Origin: GCA-003244245 sp050699595
Lineage (GTDB): Bacteria; Actinomycetota; Actinomycetes; Mycobacteriales; Pseudonocardiaceae
Length of the DNA stretch: 64,000 nt
Assembly: GCA_050699595.1 (NCBI GenBank)
Contig: JBOHFI010000025.1
Span: 9,260 to 73,259 of the forward strand
Direction: 5' to 3'
The translations under genes were made by a program, and so were the position numbers. The notes below the pieces were generated by a model. That model was not told where the DNA came from. It saw nothing but the letters and a program-made list of their open reading frames with translations, and did no database searches. Within the stretch, counting starts at the first letter, position 1, and the number at the start of each line of letters is the position of its first letter. This document shows, piece after piece, positions 1 through 9,447 of this stretch.

Positions 1-2233
1 GGGTGTCGAAGGCCGCCTCGTGTGCCGACAGGGCCTCGGCGAGCTCCTTCTGGTCAGCGCCGGCAGGCAGCGCGAGTTCGGGCAGGTCGGCGCGGTCGCC
101 GCGCAGCGGTACCGGCAGCTCGGTTACCGTCCGCAACCACGATGAGCTCTTCTTGGCCGCCGGGAACACCCCATCCACCAGGTGCGGGACGGCCACCACC
201 CGCCATTCCAGACCCTTGGCGGCGTGCACGGTGAGGATCTGCACCCGATCGTGGGCGACCTCGACCTCACCCGGCTCCAGACCGTCCTCGGCCTCCTCGG
301 CGGTGACCAGGTAGTCCAGCAGCGCGGGCAGCCCAGCCAGCGGGCTGGCCGCGGCGAAGTCCGCGACCACATCGGCGAAAGCGTCCAGATGGGCCCGGCC
401 GGCGGGGCCGGGACGGGCCAGCGACTCGGTGTCCAGTAGCAGGGTCCGTTCGGCGTCGGCGACCAGGTCGGTCAGCGGCGCGGTGACTCGGCGCCGCAGC
501 GCCCGCAACTCCGCACCCAGCGTGCGCAGCCGCTGGTAGCCCAGCTCGGAGTAGCGGGCCGGGTCCCCTGGCGAATCCAGCGCGTCGACCAGCCCCGGCG
601 CCTCGGCGGGTTCCCCGGGTAGCTCGTCAGGCAGCGCAGCCGGCGCCTGCTCCCGGGCCCGCCCCCACAGCGCGGCCAGGTCGGTCGCACCGATCCGCCA
701 CCGAGCGCCGGTCAGCAGCCGGGCCGCGGCGGTGCCGGCCAGCGGGTCGACCAGCAGCCGCAGCACGCTCACCAGGTCGCGGACCTCTGGCGCCGCCAGC
801 AACCCGCCCAGGCCGACCACCTCGACGGGGACGCCGCGGGCCCGCAACGCGGCGGCCGGCGCCGCCATGTCCGCGCGCCGACGTACCAGCACCGCGGCGG
901 TCGGCGGGGCGCCCCGGTCGGCCACTGCCGAGTGCCAGCGCTCGGCGATGGCGCCGGCAACCCAGTTCACCTCGGCACGGACGTCGGGCAGCAACGCGGC
1001 GCGGACCTCGCCGGGTTGCGCACCGTCCCGGCAGCGCAGCTCGCCGACCCGCACCGGCCCGTCGCGAAGCTCAGCGGAGACCGCGTTCGCCACCGCGAGC
1101 ACCTCCGGAGGGTTGCGGAAGCTGGTGAGCAGCCCCCGGGTCACCGCGGGGGTCCCGTCCACGCCGGGGAAATCCGTGGTGAACCGCGGCAGGTTGGCCG
1201 CGCAGGCACCACGCCAACCGTAGATCGACTGGCAGGGATCGCCGACTGCGGTGACCGGGATCGCGCGCCCAGCAACCCCGGGCATCGCGGCCCCGGACAT
1301 CACAACACCGCCGAACAGCGACCGCAGCAGCACCCGCTGGGCATGCCCGGTGTCCTGGTACTCGTCGAGCAGCACGGCCCCGAAGCGGGCCCGCTCGGCC
1401 GCACCGACCTCCGGATGGTCGCGCGCCAGCGTGGCCGCGATGCCCATCTGGTCCCCGAAGTCGAGCACGGCCTCGCGCCGCTTGAGCTCGGTGTAGCGCT
1501 CCACCAGCGGCAGTATCGCCAACCGGGACCGCGCAGCCTCCACGATCGGCTTGAGTTCGGCGCGCAGCGGGCCCCGCTGGCGCGGGCTGGAGGCAGCAGT
1601 GAGCAGGGCCGCGATCAACGCCTCGGTGGATTCCCGCAGCCGCGCCGGCTCGCAGAGGTGCTCGGCAAGCTGCCCGGCCAGCCCGAGCACCCACCCGGTG
1701 ACCGTACGAGGCACCTTCCCGTCCAGGTCGAGGTCCGCCTCCCACCCGGCGGTGACCCGGTGCGCGAGCTGCCAGGCGCCGGTCTCGGTGAGCAGCCGGG
1801 CCCCCGGGTCGGTCGGTAGCCGCAGCGCGTGCTCGGCGACCAGCCGGCCGGCGTAGGCATGGTAGGTGAGCACGGTGGCCTCACCGGCCGCCACCGCGGC
1901 CCCGCGCTGCCCGGTGGGGTCGAGTCGATCCAGCACCCCCGAGCCGGCCATGCGGCGCAACCGCGCCCGGACCCGTTCGGCGAGCTGCTGGGCCGCCTTG
2001 CGGGTGAACGTCAGGCCGAGCACGCCCTCGGGGGTGACGTACCCGTTGGCGACCAGCCACACCACCCGGGCGGCCATCGTCTCGGTCTTCCCCGATCCGG
2101 CACCGGCGACCACGAGCGTCGGCCCACCCGGGTCGGCGGCGATGACGGCGGCCTGCTCCGAGGTGGGGGTTGCGATACCGAGTTCCTCGGCGAGCTCCTC
2201 GGGCCCGATGTGGCTAGCCTGCCCCGTTGTCAT
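1..2233 (-). CDS. adnB: AdnB-like UvrD-family helicase (3' end beyond window)
   Basis: ATP-dependent DNA helicase subunit, the probable partner of the gene just upstream in a heterodimeric AdnAB double-strand-break resection motor-nuclease. My translation from the ATG at 2233 begins MTTGQASHIGPEELAEELGI and shows a Q-motif (TSEQAAVIAA), Walker A (GAGSGKTETM), motif Ia (TFTRKAAQQL), Walker B (LLDEYQDTGHAQ), motif III/IV (GDPCQSIYGWRGA, SFRNP) and motif V/VI-like ILTVHAAKGLEWRVV near the left edge. The start codon overlaps the stop of adnA (ATGA), so the two are translationally coupled. The C-terminal nuclease domain expected for the family lies outside the window. The UvrD/AddA class is certain. 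The AdnB name rests on the tandem arrangement with the next gene. Confidence 0.88.
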   Translation of the reverse strand, partial: MTTGQASHIGPEELAEELGIATPTSEQAAVIAADPGGPTLVVAGAGSGKTETMAARVVWLVANGYVTPEGVLGLTFTRKAAQQLAERVRARLRRMAGSGVLDRLDPTGQRGAAVAAGEATVLTYHAYAGRLVAEHALRLPTDPGARLLTETGAWQLAHRVTAGWEADLDLDGKVPRTVTGWVLGLAGQLAEHLCEPARLRESTEALIAALLTAASSPRQRGPLRAELKPIVEAARSRLAILPLVERYTELKRREAVLDFGDQMGIAATLARDHPEVGAAERARFGAVLLDEYQDTGHAQRVLLRSLFGGVVMSGAAMPGVAGRAIPVTAVGDPCQSIYGWRGACAANLPRFTTDFPGVDGTPAVTRGLLTSFRNPPEVLAVANAVSAELRDGPVRVGELRCRDGAQPGEVRAALLPDVRAEVNWVAGAIAERWHSAVADRGAPPTAAVLVRRRADMAAPAAALRARGVPVEVVGLGGLLAAPEVRDLVSVLRLLVDPLAGTAAARLLTGARWRIGATDLAALWGRAREQAPAALPDELPGEPAEAPGLVDALDSPGDPARYSELGYQRLRTLGAELRALRRRVTAPLTDLVADAERTLLLDTESLARPGPAGRAHLDAFADVVADFAAASPLAGLPALLDYLVTAEEAEDGLEPGEVEVAHDRVQILTVHAAKGLEWRVVAVPHLVDGVFPAAKKSSSWLRTVTELPVPLRGDRADLPELALPAGADQKELAEALSAHEAAFDT

Positions 2234-5200
2234 TCCGTCACCTGCCGGCCCGAGTCGTGCAGTGGGCAGGCGATCTTCGAGGGACACCGCGCGCAGTCGC
2301 CGTTGTCGATGGCGACGAACTCCGGCCCAGCGGTGCGCCGGGCGGCCTCGCGCACGACGTCGCGCCAGCGCGCCAGCGCAGGGGCGTCCAACGGCTGTTG
2401 GTCGCGCTGCACCGATCCGGCTGCGCGCGCGGAGACCTGGACGATGCGCGCCCCACCGGGTTGCGCATCGAGGCCGTGTTCGGTGAAAGCACCGTGCGCG
2501 GCGGCGAGCTGGTAGACGGCCAGCTGCGCGTGATCCTCGACGGCCTGTTTGCTGAGCGGGGTCTTGCTGCTCTTCACGTCGACGATCACCGGGCGGCCGT
2601 GGCTGTCGCGCTCCAGCCGGTCCACCCGCCCGCGAAGCACCACCGCGGTGTAGTCGACTAGACCGTCAGCTGGGCCTTCACCAGGAGGGAGCCGAACCTC
2701 GATCTCCTGCTCGCAACCCACTTCGGTGAGCTCGTCTCGGCTGTCACGCCACCAGAGGCGGAACGTCTCGACCATCTGGCGCACCCGCTGCTGCTCGGCG
2801 CGGGAGTACCACGGGGCCCCCGCGTCCACGCCGGCCCAGGCCTGCGCCAAGGCGTCTTCCAGCTGCTGGTCGGTGGCGCCGGCCGCCGCTGCCTGGACCA
2901 ACCTGTGCACCAGCGACCCGGTGACCGCGGGCAATGCCCGGAGATCTTCACCACCGTGGCGGGTGAGGAACCAGCGCAACGGGCAGCTCGACACCAGCTC
3001 CACCAGCGACGGTGACACCCGGGCCGGCTCGCCCAGCACCCGCAGCGGGGCGTCACTGGACGGCGGCCCCAGCCCGTACCAGGAATCAGGGTGCGCGCCG
3101 GGTACCCCGGCCTGCGCCAACCGCGCCAACCCGGCCGCAGCGTCGCGACGTCGCGGGCCGTCCTCGGCCGGATCGCAGCACACTCGGCGCAACTCGGCGA
3201 CGAGCTCGGGCAGGCACAGACCCCGGTCTCGGGAGGCCACCGGTCGCTCGGACACCGACGCGCCGGTGCCCTCCGGCTCGGCGCCTTCCAACTCCCCGGC
3301 GCCCTCCAATTCATCGAGGAACCGGGAGGGCTGCTCGTCTTCCCCGCGCACCGCGCTGACCAGCAACCGGTGCCGGGCGCGGCTGGCGGCCACCAACAGC
3401 AGCCGTCGTTCCTCGGCCAGCAGCGGCGCGGTGCGCGAGACGGTGGCGGACTCGATGCCCGCGGTGATGTCGACCAGATGTTCCACACCGAGCAGGGAGC
3501 CGCGCAGCCGCAGGTCGGGCCAGCTGCCCTCCTGCACGCCGGGGACCGCGACGAGTGCCCATTCCCGGCCGAGGGCGCCGTGCGCGGTGAGCACGGTGAC
3601 CGACTCGCCCTGTGGCGAGCGCGCGGCCAGCGAGTCGCCCGCTATCTGCTGGTCAGTGAGGTAGTCGCAGAAACCGAGCACGCCGGCCGGGCCGCCGTCG
3701 GCGCCAGGCAGCCGATCGGCGTAACGGGCGGCGGCATCGAACAGCGCGACCACCGCATCGAGGTCCCGATCGGCCTGCACACCAGCCGGGCCGCCGCGCG
3801 CCGCGGTGGCGGCCCAGCGCCGCGCGAGCCCGCCGGCCTGCCACACCTGCCACAGCACCGCCTCGGCGCTGTCCCCGCGCCGCGCCGCCTGCGCGGCGGT
3901 GGCCAGCAGGCTCGCCAGCCTCCTGGCCGGCTCCGCAGTCCGGTCCTCGAGCCCCTCCAGCGCGCTGTGCCTACCCTGGTCCGGCTCGCGGTCCGTGCGC
4001 AGCGCATCGACCAGCAGCGCACCGCTGGTCCGTGCACCGCTGGTCCGTGCACCCTGGGCGACGAGCTCACGGCGGCGCAGTTCCCGGCGCAGCCGGCGCA
4101 AAGCCAGCGGGTCAGCCCCGCCCAGCGGGGAGCTCAGCAGCGCGGCCGCTGTCTCCTCGTCCAGGGCCGCGGGGTGTACCGCGCAGCGCAACACCGTGAG
4201 CATCGGCGCCACCGCGCCCTGCCGGGCCACCGGCAGCTCTTCGCGCGGCACCGCCACCGGCACCCCCGCCGCGAGCAGCGCTCGGCGCAGCACCGGCAGC
4301 GCCCGCGCGGTGGAGCGCACCAGCACCGCCATGTCGGACCAGGCCACCCCGTCCAGCAGGTGGGCGCGGCGGAGCTGGTCGGCCACCCAGGACGCCTCGG
4401 CCGCAGCGGAGCCGAACACCCGGACGGTGACCTCCCCGCCAGGCTGCTCCCCCGCCGGGCCGTGCAACTCGGCACGCGGGCCGGGCAACCGGCCGGCCAG
4501 CCGGGATACCGCGACCCGTACCGCCGGAGCCATCCGGTGCCCGGTGCGCAGCCGGACGACCGCGGACCCGCCGGTGGTGAGCAAGCCAGGATCCGCGCCG
4601 CGGAAGGAGAACACCGTCTGGTCCGGATCACCCAGGAGCAGCAGCTCGCGCGCGCGCTCGCCGAGCCGGGTCACCAACATGGCCTGCAGCGGGTCGAGGT
4701 GCTGGGCGTCATCAACGATCAGGTGGCGCACCCGGTCGGACTCCCGGCGCAGCACCTCGGCGTCGGTGTCGAGCACCAGCAGCGCGGCGGACACCAGCTC
4801 GGCGGCGTCCAGCGCGGGCGCGGTGGCCTGCGGGGCGGCGGTGCCCACCGACCCGCGCAGTAACATGACCTGCTCGTATTCGCGGAAGAAGCGCCCGGCG
4901 GCCACCCACTCCTCCCGCCCGCGGCTGCGGCCCAGCGCGATGAGGTCCTCCGGAGCCAGCCCGCGTTCCGCGGCGCGCATCAGCAGATCCCGCAGCTGCG
5001 CGGCGAAGGCCGGCAGGCCCAGCGCCGGACGCAGCCGCGCCGGCCAGCCCCGGCCACCGGCCGCACGCACTCCCGCGAGCAGCTCCCGGACCACCACATC
5101 CTGCTCAGGACCGGACAGCAACCGGGGCGGGGGGAGATCGCGCAGCGACGCCTGCAGCCGCAGCACGGCGAAGGCGTAGGAGTGCACCGTGCGCACCAGA

Positions 5201-5499
5201 GGTTCCCGCACGGTGGGCGTGACACCCTGCGCGGCGAGCCGCTCGACGATACGTTCCCGCAGGTCAGCGGCCGCCCGGCGGCTGGAGGTGAGCACCAGTA
5301 CCCGCTCGGGGTCCACCCCGCGACGCAGTACCCGGTCGGCGACGGTGTGCGCCACGAGGGTGGTCTTGCCGGTACCCGGGCCGCCCAACACCCGCAACGG
5401 CCCACCGCCGTGCTCCAGCACTCGGCGGGCGTCGGGGTCCCAGACGGCGGCACACGGCGCCGCGGTGACGGAACGAACCAGGATGGGCACGCTGCGCAT
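2230..5499 (-). CDS. adnA: AdnA-like helicase-nuclease
   Basis: UvrD-type helicase fused to a RecB-type nuclease, acting with the downstream subunit in processing of double-strand breaks. Residues counted from the ATG at 5499 (MRSVPILVRS). Walker A GGPGTGKT lies at about 39-46, motif II-like VDDAQHLDPLQ and GDPDQTVFSFRGADP follow, and LTAHGALGREW marks motif V. The last third holds the PD-(D/E)XK nuclease signature: GRVDRLE, then VDVKSSK, then QLAVYQ. Near the C-terminus a Cys cluster (CARC...CPSKIAC) is compatible with the iron-sulfur staple seen in AddB-type nucleases. An in-frame GTG 48 nt upstream (5547) would add 16 residues. The ATG is preferred because the extension looks non-coding. 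It forms an ATGA-overlapped operon with adnB. Confidence 0.88.
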   Translation of the reverse strand: MRSVPILVRSVTAAPCAAVWDPDARRVLEHGGGPLRVLGGPGTGKTTLVAHTVADRVLRRGVDPERVLVLTSSRRAAADLRERIVERLAAQGVTPTVREPLVRTVHSYAFAVLRLQASLRDLPPPRLLSGPEQDVVVRELLAGVRAAGGRGWPARLRPALGLPAFAAQLRDLLMRAAERGLAPEDLIALGRSRGREEWVAAGRFFREYEQVMLLRGSVGTAAPQATAPALDAAELVSAALLVLDTDAEVLRRESDRVRHLIVDDAQHLDPLQAMLVTRLGERARELLLLGDPDQTVFSFRGADPGLLTTGGSAVVRLRTGHRMAPAVRVAVSRLAGRLPGPRAELHGPAGEQPGGEVTVRVFGSAAAEASWVADQLRRAHLLDGVAWSDMAVLVRSTARALPVLRRALLAAGVPVAVPREELPVARQGAVAPMLTVLRCAVHPAALDEETAAALLSSPLGGADPLALRRLRRELRRRELVAQGARTSGARTSGALLVDALRTDREPDQGRHSALEGLEDRTAEPARRLASLLATAAQAARRGDSAEAVLWQVWQAGGLARRWAATAARGGPAGVQADRDLDAVVALFDAAARYADRLPGADGGPAGVLGFCDYLTDQQIAGDSLAARSPQGESVTVLTAHGALGREWALVAVPGVQEGSWPDLRLRGSLLGVEHLVDITAGIESATVSRTAPLLAEERRLLLVAASRARHRLLVSAVRGEDEQPSRFLDELEGAGELEGAEPEGTGASVSERPVASRDRGLCLPELVAELRRVCCDPAEDGPRRRDAAAGLARLAQAGVPGAHPDSWYGLGPPSSDAPLRVLGEPARVSPSLVELVSSCPLRWFLTRHGGEDLRALPAVTGSLVHRLVQAAAAGATDQQLEDALAQAWAGVDAGAPWYSRAEQQRVRQMVETFRLWWRDSRDELTEVGCEQEIEVRLPPGEGPADGLVDYTAVVLRGRVDRLERDSHGRPVIVDVKSSKTPLSKQAVEDHAQLAVYQLAAAHGAFTEHGLDAQPGGARIVQVSARAAGSVQRDQQPLDAPALARWRDVVREAARRTAGPEFVAIDNGDCARCPSKIACPLHDSGRQVTE

Positions 5500-5618
5500 G
5501 CAACCACGCCGCGCCGACAGTCCGCGGCGCGGGAGCCCGCAGTGCACCGAAACAACAGTTCAACACGCATGTGGCCAGTTTTGGCACAGTACAGGCCGGG
5601 CCGTCGGCGGCGAGGCGG

Positions 5619-7421
5619 TCAGCCTTCGTGCTCCAGCACGAACAGCTGGAAGTACGGAACGCGCGAGCTCTTCTCGGCGAGGATCGCGAGGTCGGGGACG
5701 CGCTCAGGGTCAGGCGCCGGCTCGCGCAGGTCGCGGAGCACAAAGCCGGCGTCGAGCAGCAGGCGGACCCACGTCGCCGTCGTGCGGTGGAAAGTCGTGA
5801 TCGAGGCGATCACGGTGTCGCCGGCAGCGTTCTCGCGTGACTTCTCGACCGGCCCCTCCTCGAAGTAGCCGTCGAGCACGAACTCGCGGTAGTGCCAGCG
5901 GCCATCGATCCGCTCCTTGCGCCAGCCGCCGCGGTCCTTGACCGGGTGAGGCAGCGAGACGACGACCCGCCCGCCGGGCGCGAGCAGCCGCGCCAGCTGG
6001 GCGAGCATCGGTGCCGGCTCCTCCAGGTGGTCGAGCACGTTGAGGCAGAGCACGTCGTCGAACGGCCCCTCCAGCTCGCTCAGCGGCACGTCGCTGAAGC
6101 GGGTCCGCTCCCCCACCCCCGCCTCGGCCGCGCGGTCCACCGCCAGCGCGACCATCTCTGGCATCGTGTCGACACCGACGATCTCGGAGCCGGCAAGCGC
6201 CAGCCTGACCGACTCGTGACCGCTGCCGCAGCCGACATCGAGCACGCGCCGCCCGGCGCCGCCCGGCACCAGTTCGCGCACGACGCGGTCGAGCACGAGC
6301 GCGTTCTGCGACGCCTCCTCGCGCTCGTCGGCGTAGGCGTCGGCGAGCGAGGTGCCGCCGCCCGTCCCCTCTCCTTCACCGAGATGACCGCAGGCGGGGC
6401 AGTCTGGGTCGCGGATGAAGTCCTCGCGGTACAACTCGTAGCTCGTCGAGTCGACCAGCAGCCGCTGCCCGACCGACTGGACCGGCGCGCCGAGCAGCCA
6501 GCGGATCACCTCGTTCGCCTGCATCGAGGCGACGAGCGCGTTGAGCGGGCCGAAGCTGGCCGCCTGGTGGCGGCTGTTGAGGTTCTGCGGCGCACGGCCA
6601 GCGGCCGTCTGCAGGTCGGCGCTCGCGCGCATGCAGGAGTAGCAGGCGGAGCGGCCGGGCACGACGAGCGGGCCGACGACGCCGAACGTCTCGATGTAGC
6701 CGGCGTTCGAGTAGACGAAGCCGTGGCGCAGCGCGGCATCGTTGATCCACTCGTGCACCTCGGGCGGCGAGTCGGCCGACAGGATCACTACGTGGCAGTC
6801 GGCGAAATGCTCGTCAAGCAGTTCGACGCCGTAGAAGGTCGAGCGCACAGGCCGCACGACCACGTCAGCGTTGAGCGCCCGCAGCCGCTCGGCCGCGACC
6901 TCGACCTTCGGCCGCCCGACGGTGCTCTCGTCGAACAGCGTCTGGCGCGTCAGGTTCGACAGCTCGACGTTATCGCCGTCGGAGAAGACAATCGTGCCGA
7001 CGCCGGCGGCGACGAGTGTCGTCGCGAGGTTGGTGCCGATCCCGCCAGTACCGACGAACCCGACAGTCGCGTTCGCGAGCACCCGCTGCGGTTCGGCGGC
7101 GTCGATGCCGAGCAGCGAGTAGTACAGCTCGTGGCGGGCGTAGCGGCCGTCGGCGTCGAGGTCGCTCGTCGCCAGCACGCCCGCCTCCAGCAGCTCGTCG
7201 AGCAACGTCTCGGCCTGCTCGACGGCGAGCGCACCGCGACGGGCTGTCTCAGCGACCGCCTCCTCGCGCCCGCGCGGCACCGACAGATACGCCAGCAGGT
7301 CCGGCAGGTAGTCGGGCGCGTCATCGATCGTCACCGCCCGCGGCGGCATCAAACCGACGAGGACGGCTCCGTCCTGCTGGATCACCGACAGGTACCGCGG
7401 GATGACGAGGACTCCGCTCAC
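5619..7421 (-). CDS. mccB: MccB-like peptide nucleotidyltransferase with C-terminal methyltransferase domain
   Basis: Bifunctional maturase of a microcin C-like compound. Residues 1 to about 360 form a ThiF/E1-like domain closely resembling E. coli MccB: GTGGIGTNLATTLVAAGVG (nucleotide loop), NLTRQTLFDESTVGRPKVEV, SADSPPEVHEWIN, YSNAGYIETFGVVGPLVVPG, LNSRHQAASFGPLN, and the zinc pairs CYSC and CPAC. MccB attaches a nucleotide to the C-terminal Asn of the precursor peptide. Residues about 375-600 are a class I SAM methyltransferase (VLDVGCGSGHESV, LNVLDHLEEP, LLAPGGRVVVS). As I recall, the Bacillus amyloliquefaciens and Yersinia mcc enzymes carry such a domain and use carboxy-SAM to carboxymethylate cytosine. 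The GTG start at 7421 has a GGGAGA ribosome site. It lies 25 nt downstream of the AspRS gene, so the two form one operon. It is much more like MccB than MoeB or ThiF because of the Asn-adenylation motifs. Confidence 0.86.
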   Translation of the reverse strand: MSGVLVIPRYLSVIQQDGAVLVGLMPPRAVTIDDAPDYLPDLLAYLSVPRGREEAVAETARRGALAVEQAETLLDELLEAGVLATSDLDADGRYARHELYYSLLGIDAAEPQRVLANATVGFVGTGGIGTNLATTLVAAGVGTIVFSDGDNVELSNLTRQTLFDESTVGRPKVEVAAERLRALNADVVVRPVRSTFYGVELLDEHFADCHVVILSADSPPEVHEWINDAALRHGFVYSNAGYIETFGVVGPLVVPGRSACYSCMRASADLQTAAGRAPQNLNSRHQAASFGPLNALVASMQANEVIRWLLGAPVQSVGQRLLVDSTSYELYREDFIRDPDCPACGHLGEGEGTGGGTSLADAYADEREEASQNALVLDRVVRELVPGGAGRRVLDVGCGSGHESVRLALAGSEIVGVDTMPEMVALAVDRAAEAGVGERTRFSDVPLSELEGPFDDVLCLNVLDHLEEPAPMLAQLARLLAPGGRVVVSLPHPVKDRGGWRKERIDGRWHYREFVLDGYFEEGPVEKSRENAAGDTVIASITTFHRTTATWVRLLLDAGFVLRDLREPAPDPERVPDLAILAEKSSRVPYFQLFVLEHEG

Positions 7422-7446
7422 GGCTGTCTCCCGGGATGCGTCGGCT

Positions 7447-9246
7447 TCACCTCTGGTTCGGCGCGACCAAGTCGGTGTCGGTGAGCGGCTCGACCGCTCT
7501 GTCCGGTCTTCTGATCAGGCTCAGGTTGAGCTCCTTCAGCCGCGCGTCCTCAACAGCAGCCGGTGCGCCCATCATCACGTCCTGCGCGCGTTGATTCATC
7601 GGGAAGGCGATCACCTCGCGGATGTTCGGCTCGTCCGCGAGCAGCATGACGATGCGGTCGATGCCCGGCGCGATGCCGCCGTGCGGCGGCGCGCCGACCT
7701 GGAAGGCGCGGCCGAGCGCGCCGAAGCGCTCATCGACCTGCTCTCTTGTGTAGCCGGCAATCTCGAAGGCGCGGTAGAGGATGTCCGGGCGGTGGTTTCG
7801 GATCGCACCAGAGGACAGCTCGTAGCCGTTGCACACTATGTCGTACTGAAAAGCCTTGATCTCGAGCGGGTCCATCGTCTCCAACGCCTCGAGCCCGCCC
7901 TGCGGCATCGAGAAAGGGTTGTGCGAGAACTCGATCGCGCCGGTCTCCCCGTCTTTCTCGTACATCGGGAAGTCGACGATCCAGCAGAAGCGGTAAGCCT
8001 CTCTTTCGACCAGCCCTAGCGCGTTACCAACGTGGACGCGCACCGCGCCGAGCAGCTTGCGCGCGGTCGTGCGGTCGGCATGGGAGATCATCAGCAGCGC
8101 GTCGCCCTCCTCGGCGCCAAGCGCCTCTATCGCGGCGCGGTGCAGTTCCGGCGCGATGTGGCGAGCGAGCGGGCCGCGCAGGACGGAGTCGGGCTCGACG
8201 AGAAACCACGCCAGGCCGCCGGCGCCCTGCTCGCGCGCGAAAGCGTCGAAGCGGTCCATGTCCGAACGCGAGAGCTGCGGCCTCGGGATCCGCAGCGCGG
8301 AGACGTGGCCGGCCTCCAGCGCGCGCACGCCGGAGCCGGCGAAGGCGTCCGTCACGTCGCGCATCTCAAGCGGAATGCGGAGGTCGGGCTTGTCGGAACC
8401 GTAGCGCTCCATCGCGTCGTCGTAGGCGATCCGCGGGAACGGCGGCTTGGTCGCCTTCCAGTCCGGCCGCAGCTCGGTAAAGAGGCCGTGCAGGACCTCC
8501 TCCAGCACCTCGAAGACATCCTCCTGCTCGACGAAGCTCATCTCCATGTCGAGCTGGTAGAACTCGCCCGGTGAACGGTCGGCGCGGGCATCCTCGTCGC
8601 GGTAGCAGGCAGCGATCTGGAAGTAGCGGTCGAATCCGGCGACCATCAGCAGTTGCTTGAACTGCTGCGGCGCCTGTGGCAGCGCGTAGAAGGTGCCGGG
8701 GTGGACGCGTGAGGGCACGAGGTAGTCACGCGCACCCTCTGGGCTCGACGCCGTCAGTGTCGGAGTCTGGATCTCGAGGAAGCCGAGCTTCTGCATCCGC
8801 TCGCGCAGGCTCGTGATGATCTTCGAGCGCAGTATGATGTTCTCGTGCATGCGCGCGCGGCGCAGGTCGAGGAAGCGGTAGCGCAGGCGCGTCTCCTCCG
8901 GCGCGTCCTCGTCGGGGAAGATCGTGAACGGCAGGGGGCTCGCCGGGCCCAGCACCTCCGCTCTGACAGCATCCAGCTCGATCTCGCCGGTCTCGATCGC
9001 GCCGTTGACGGTCTCGGCCGGACGCGCAGCAACGCGGCCCTCGATCCGCAGCACCGTCTCCTTCGGCACGTGCGCGAGGTCGAGCCCCGACGCCGGTCGC
9101 ACAAGCACCTGCGTGATGCCGTAGTGGTCGCGCAGGTCGAGGAACAGCACGCCGCCGAGGTCGCGGCGGTTGTGCACCCAGCCGGTGAGCGCCACGTTCT
9201 CGCCAATCTGATCAGCGCGCAGCTCGCTACAGGTGTGAGTGCGCAT
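7447..9246 (-). CDS. aspS2: aspartyl-tRNA synthetase, probable self-resistance copy
   Basis: Complete bacterial-type class II AspRS of 599 residues from the ATG at 9246 (MRTHTCSELRADQIGENVAL). The N-terminal OB anticodon-binding domain (GWVHNRRDLGGVLFLDLRD) is followed by class II motif 1 and motif 2 (YFQIAACYRDEDARADR), the GAD insertion domain, and motif 3 (GIAPGIDRIVMLL). The catalytic-core wording (PQAPQQFKQLLMVAGFDRYF, RADRSPGEFYQLDMEMSF) reminds me of alphaproteobacterial AspRS more than the usual actinobacterial housekeeping enzyme. It is first in an operon with the MccB homologue. Processed microcin C is an aspartyl-nucleotide mimic that inhibits AspRS, so a second insensitive AspRS is the logical immunity gene. 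A housekeeping role is possible if the genome has no other aspS. Confidence 0.9.
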   Translation of the reverse strand: MRTHTCSELRADQIGENVALTGWVHNRRDLGGVLFLDLRDHYGITQVLVRPASGLDLAHVPKETVLRIEGRVAARPAETVNGAIETGEIELDAVRAEVLGPASPLPFTIFPDEDAPEETRLRYRFLDLRRARMHENIILRSKIITSLRERMQKLGFLEIQTPTLTASSPEGARDYLVPSRVHPGTFYALPQAPQQFKQLLMVAGFDRYFQIAACYRDEDARADRSPGEFYQLDMEMSFVEQEDVFEVLEEVLHGLFTELRPDWKATKPPFPRIAYDDAMERYGSDKPDLRIPLEMRDVTDAFAGSGVRALEAGHVSALRIPRPQLSRSDMDRFDAFAREQGAGGLAWFLVEPDSVLRGPLARHIAPELHRAAIEALGAEEGDALLMISHADRTTARKLLGAVRVHVGNALGLVEREAYRFCWIVDFPMYEKDGETGAIEFSHNPFSMPQGGLEALETMDPLEIKAFQYDIVCNGYELSSGAIRNHRPDILYRAFEIAGYTREQVDERFGALGRAFQVGAPPHGGIAPGIDRIVMLLADEPNIREVIAFPMNQRAQDVMMGAPAAVEDARLKELNLSLIRRPDRAVEPLTDTDLVAPNQR

Positions 9247-9447
9247 GCGCGTGGGACGATGTGCCGGTCGTGATTGCGGTGCCATAGCTTGGATGACGCC
9301 CACTTTCGAGGCGAAGGAGACTGGAGTTGCTTCACCATATCCAACGGCACGTGCCGGGGGATCGCGACGGTCACCGAGGGGACTGGACGCTAACGCGCTG
9401 CGTCGCTACCGTGCAGGGTACCAACCACATTGGAAGGGTGGTACGCC
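9247..9447. promoter_or_regulatory. divergent promoter region of the mcc-like locus
   Basis: About 200 nt separate the minus-strand aspS2-mccB operon from the plus-strand candidate precursor gene. The region must hold both promoters. The only element I can point to with confidence is the ribosome-binding site GGAAGG at 9432-9437, ten nucleotides before the ATG at 9448. No convincing operator was recognised by eye. Confidence 0.4.

Noticed and set aside
3091..4863. Long plus-strand ORFs (up to 590 codons) opposite adnA
   Set aside because: They are antisense shadows of a GC-rich coding region, rich in Arg, Pro and Gln, with no recognisable motif and no ribosome site.
5892..7484. 530-codon plus-strand ORF opposite mccB
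   Set aside because: Antisense to an unmistakable MccB homologue and of shadow-like composition.
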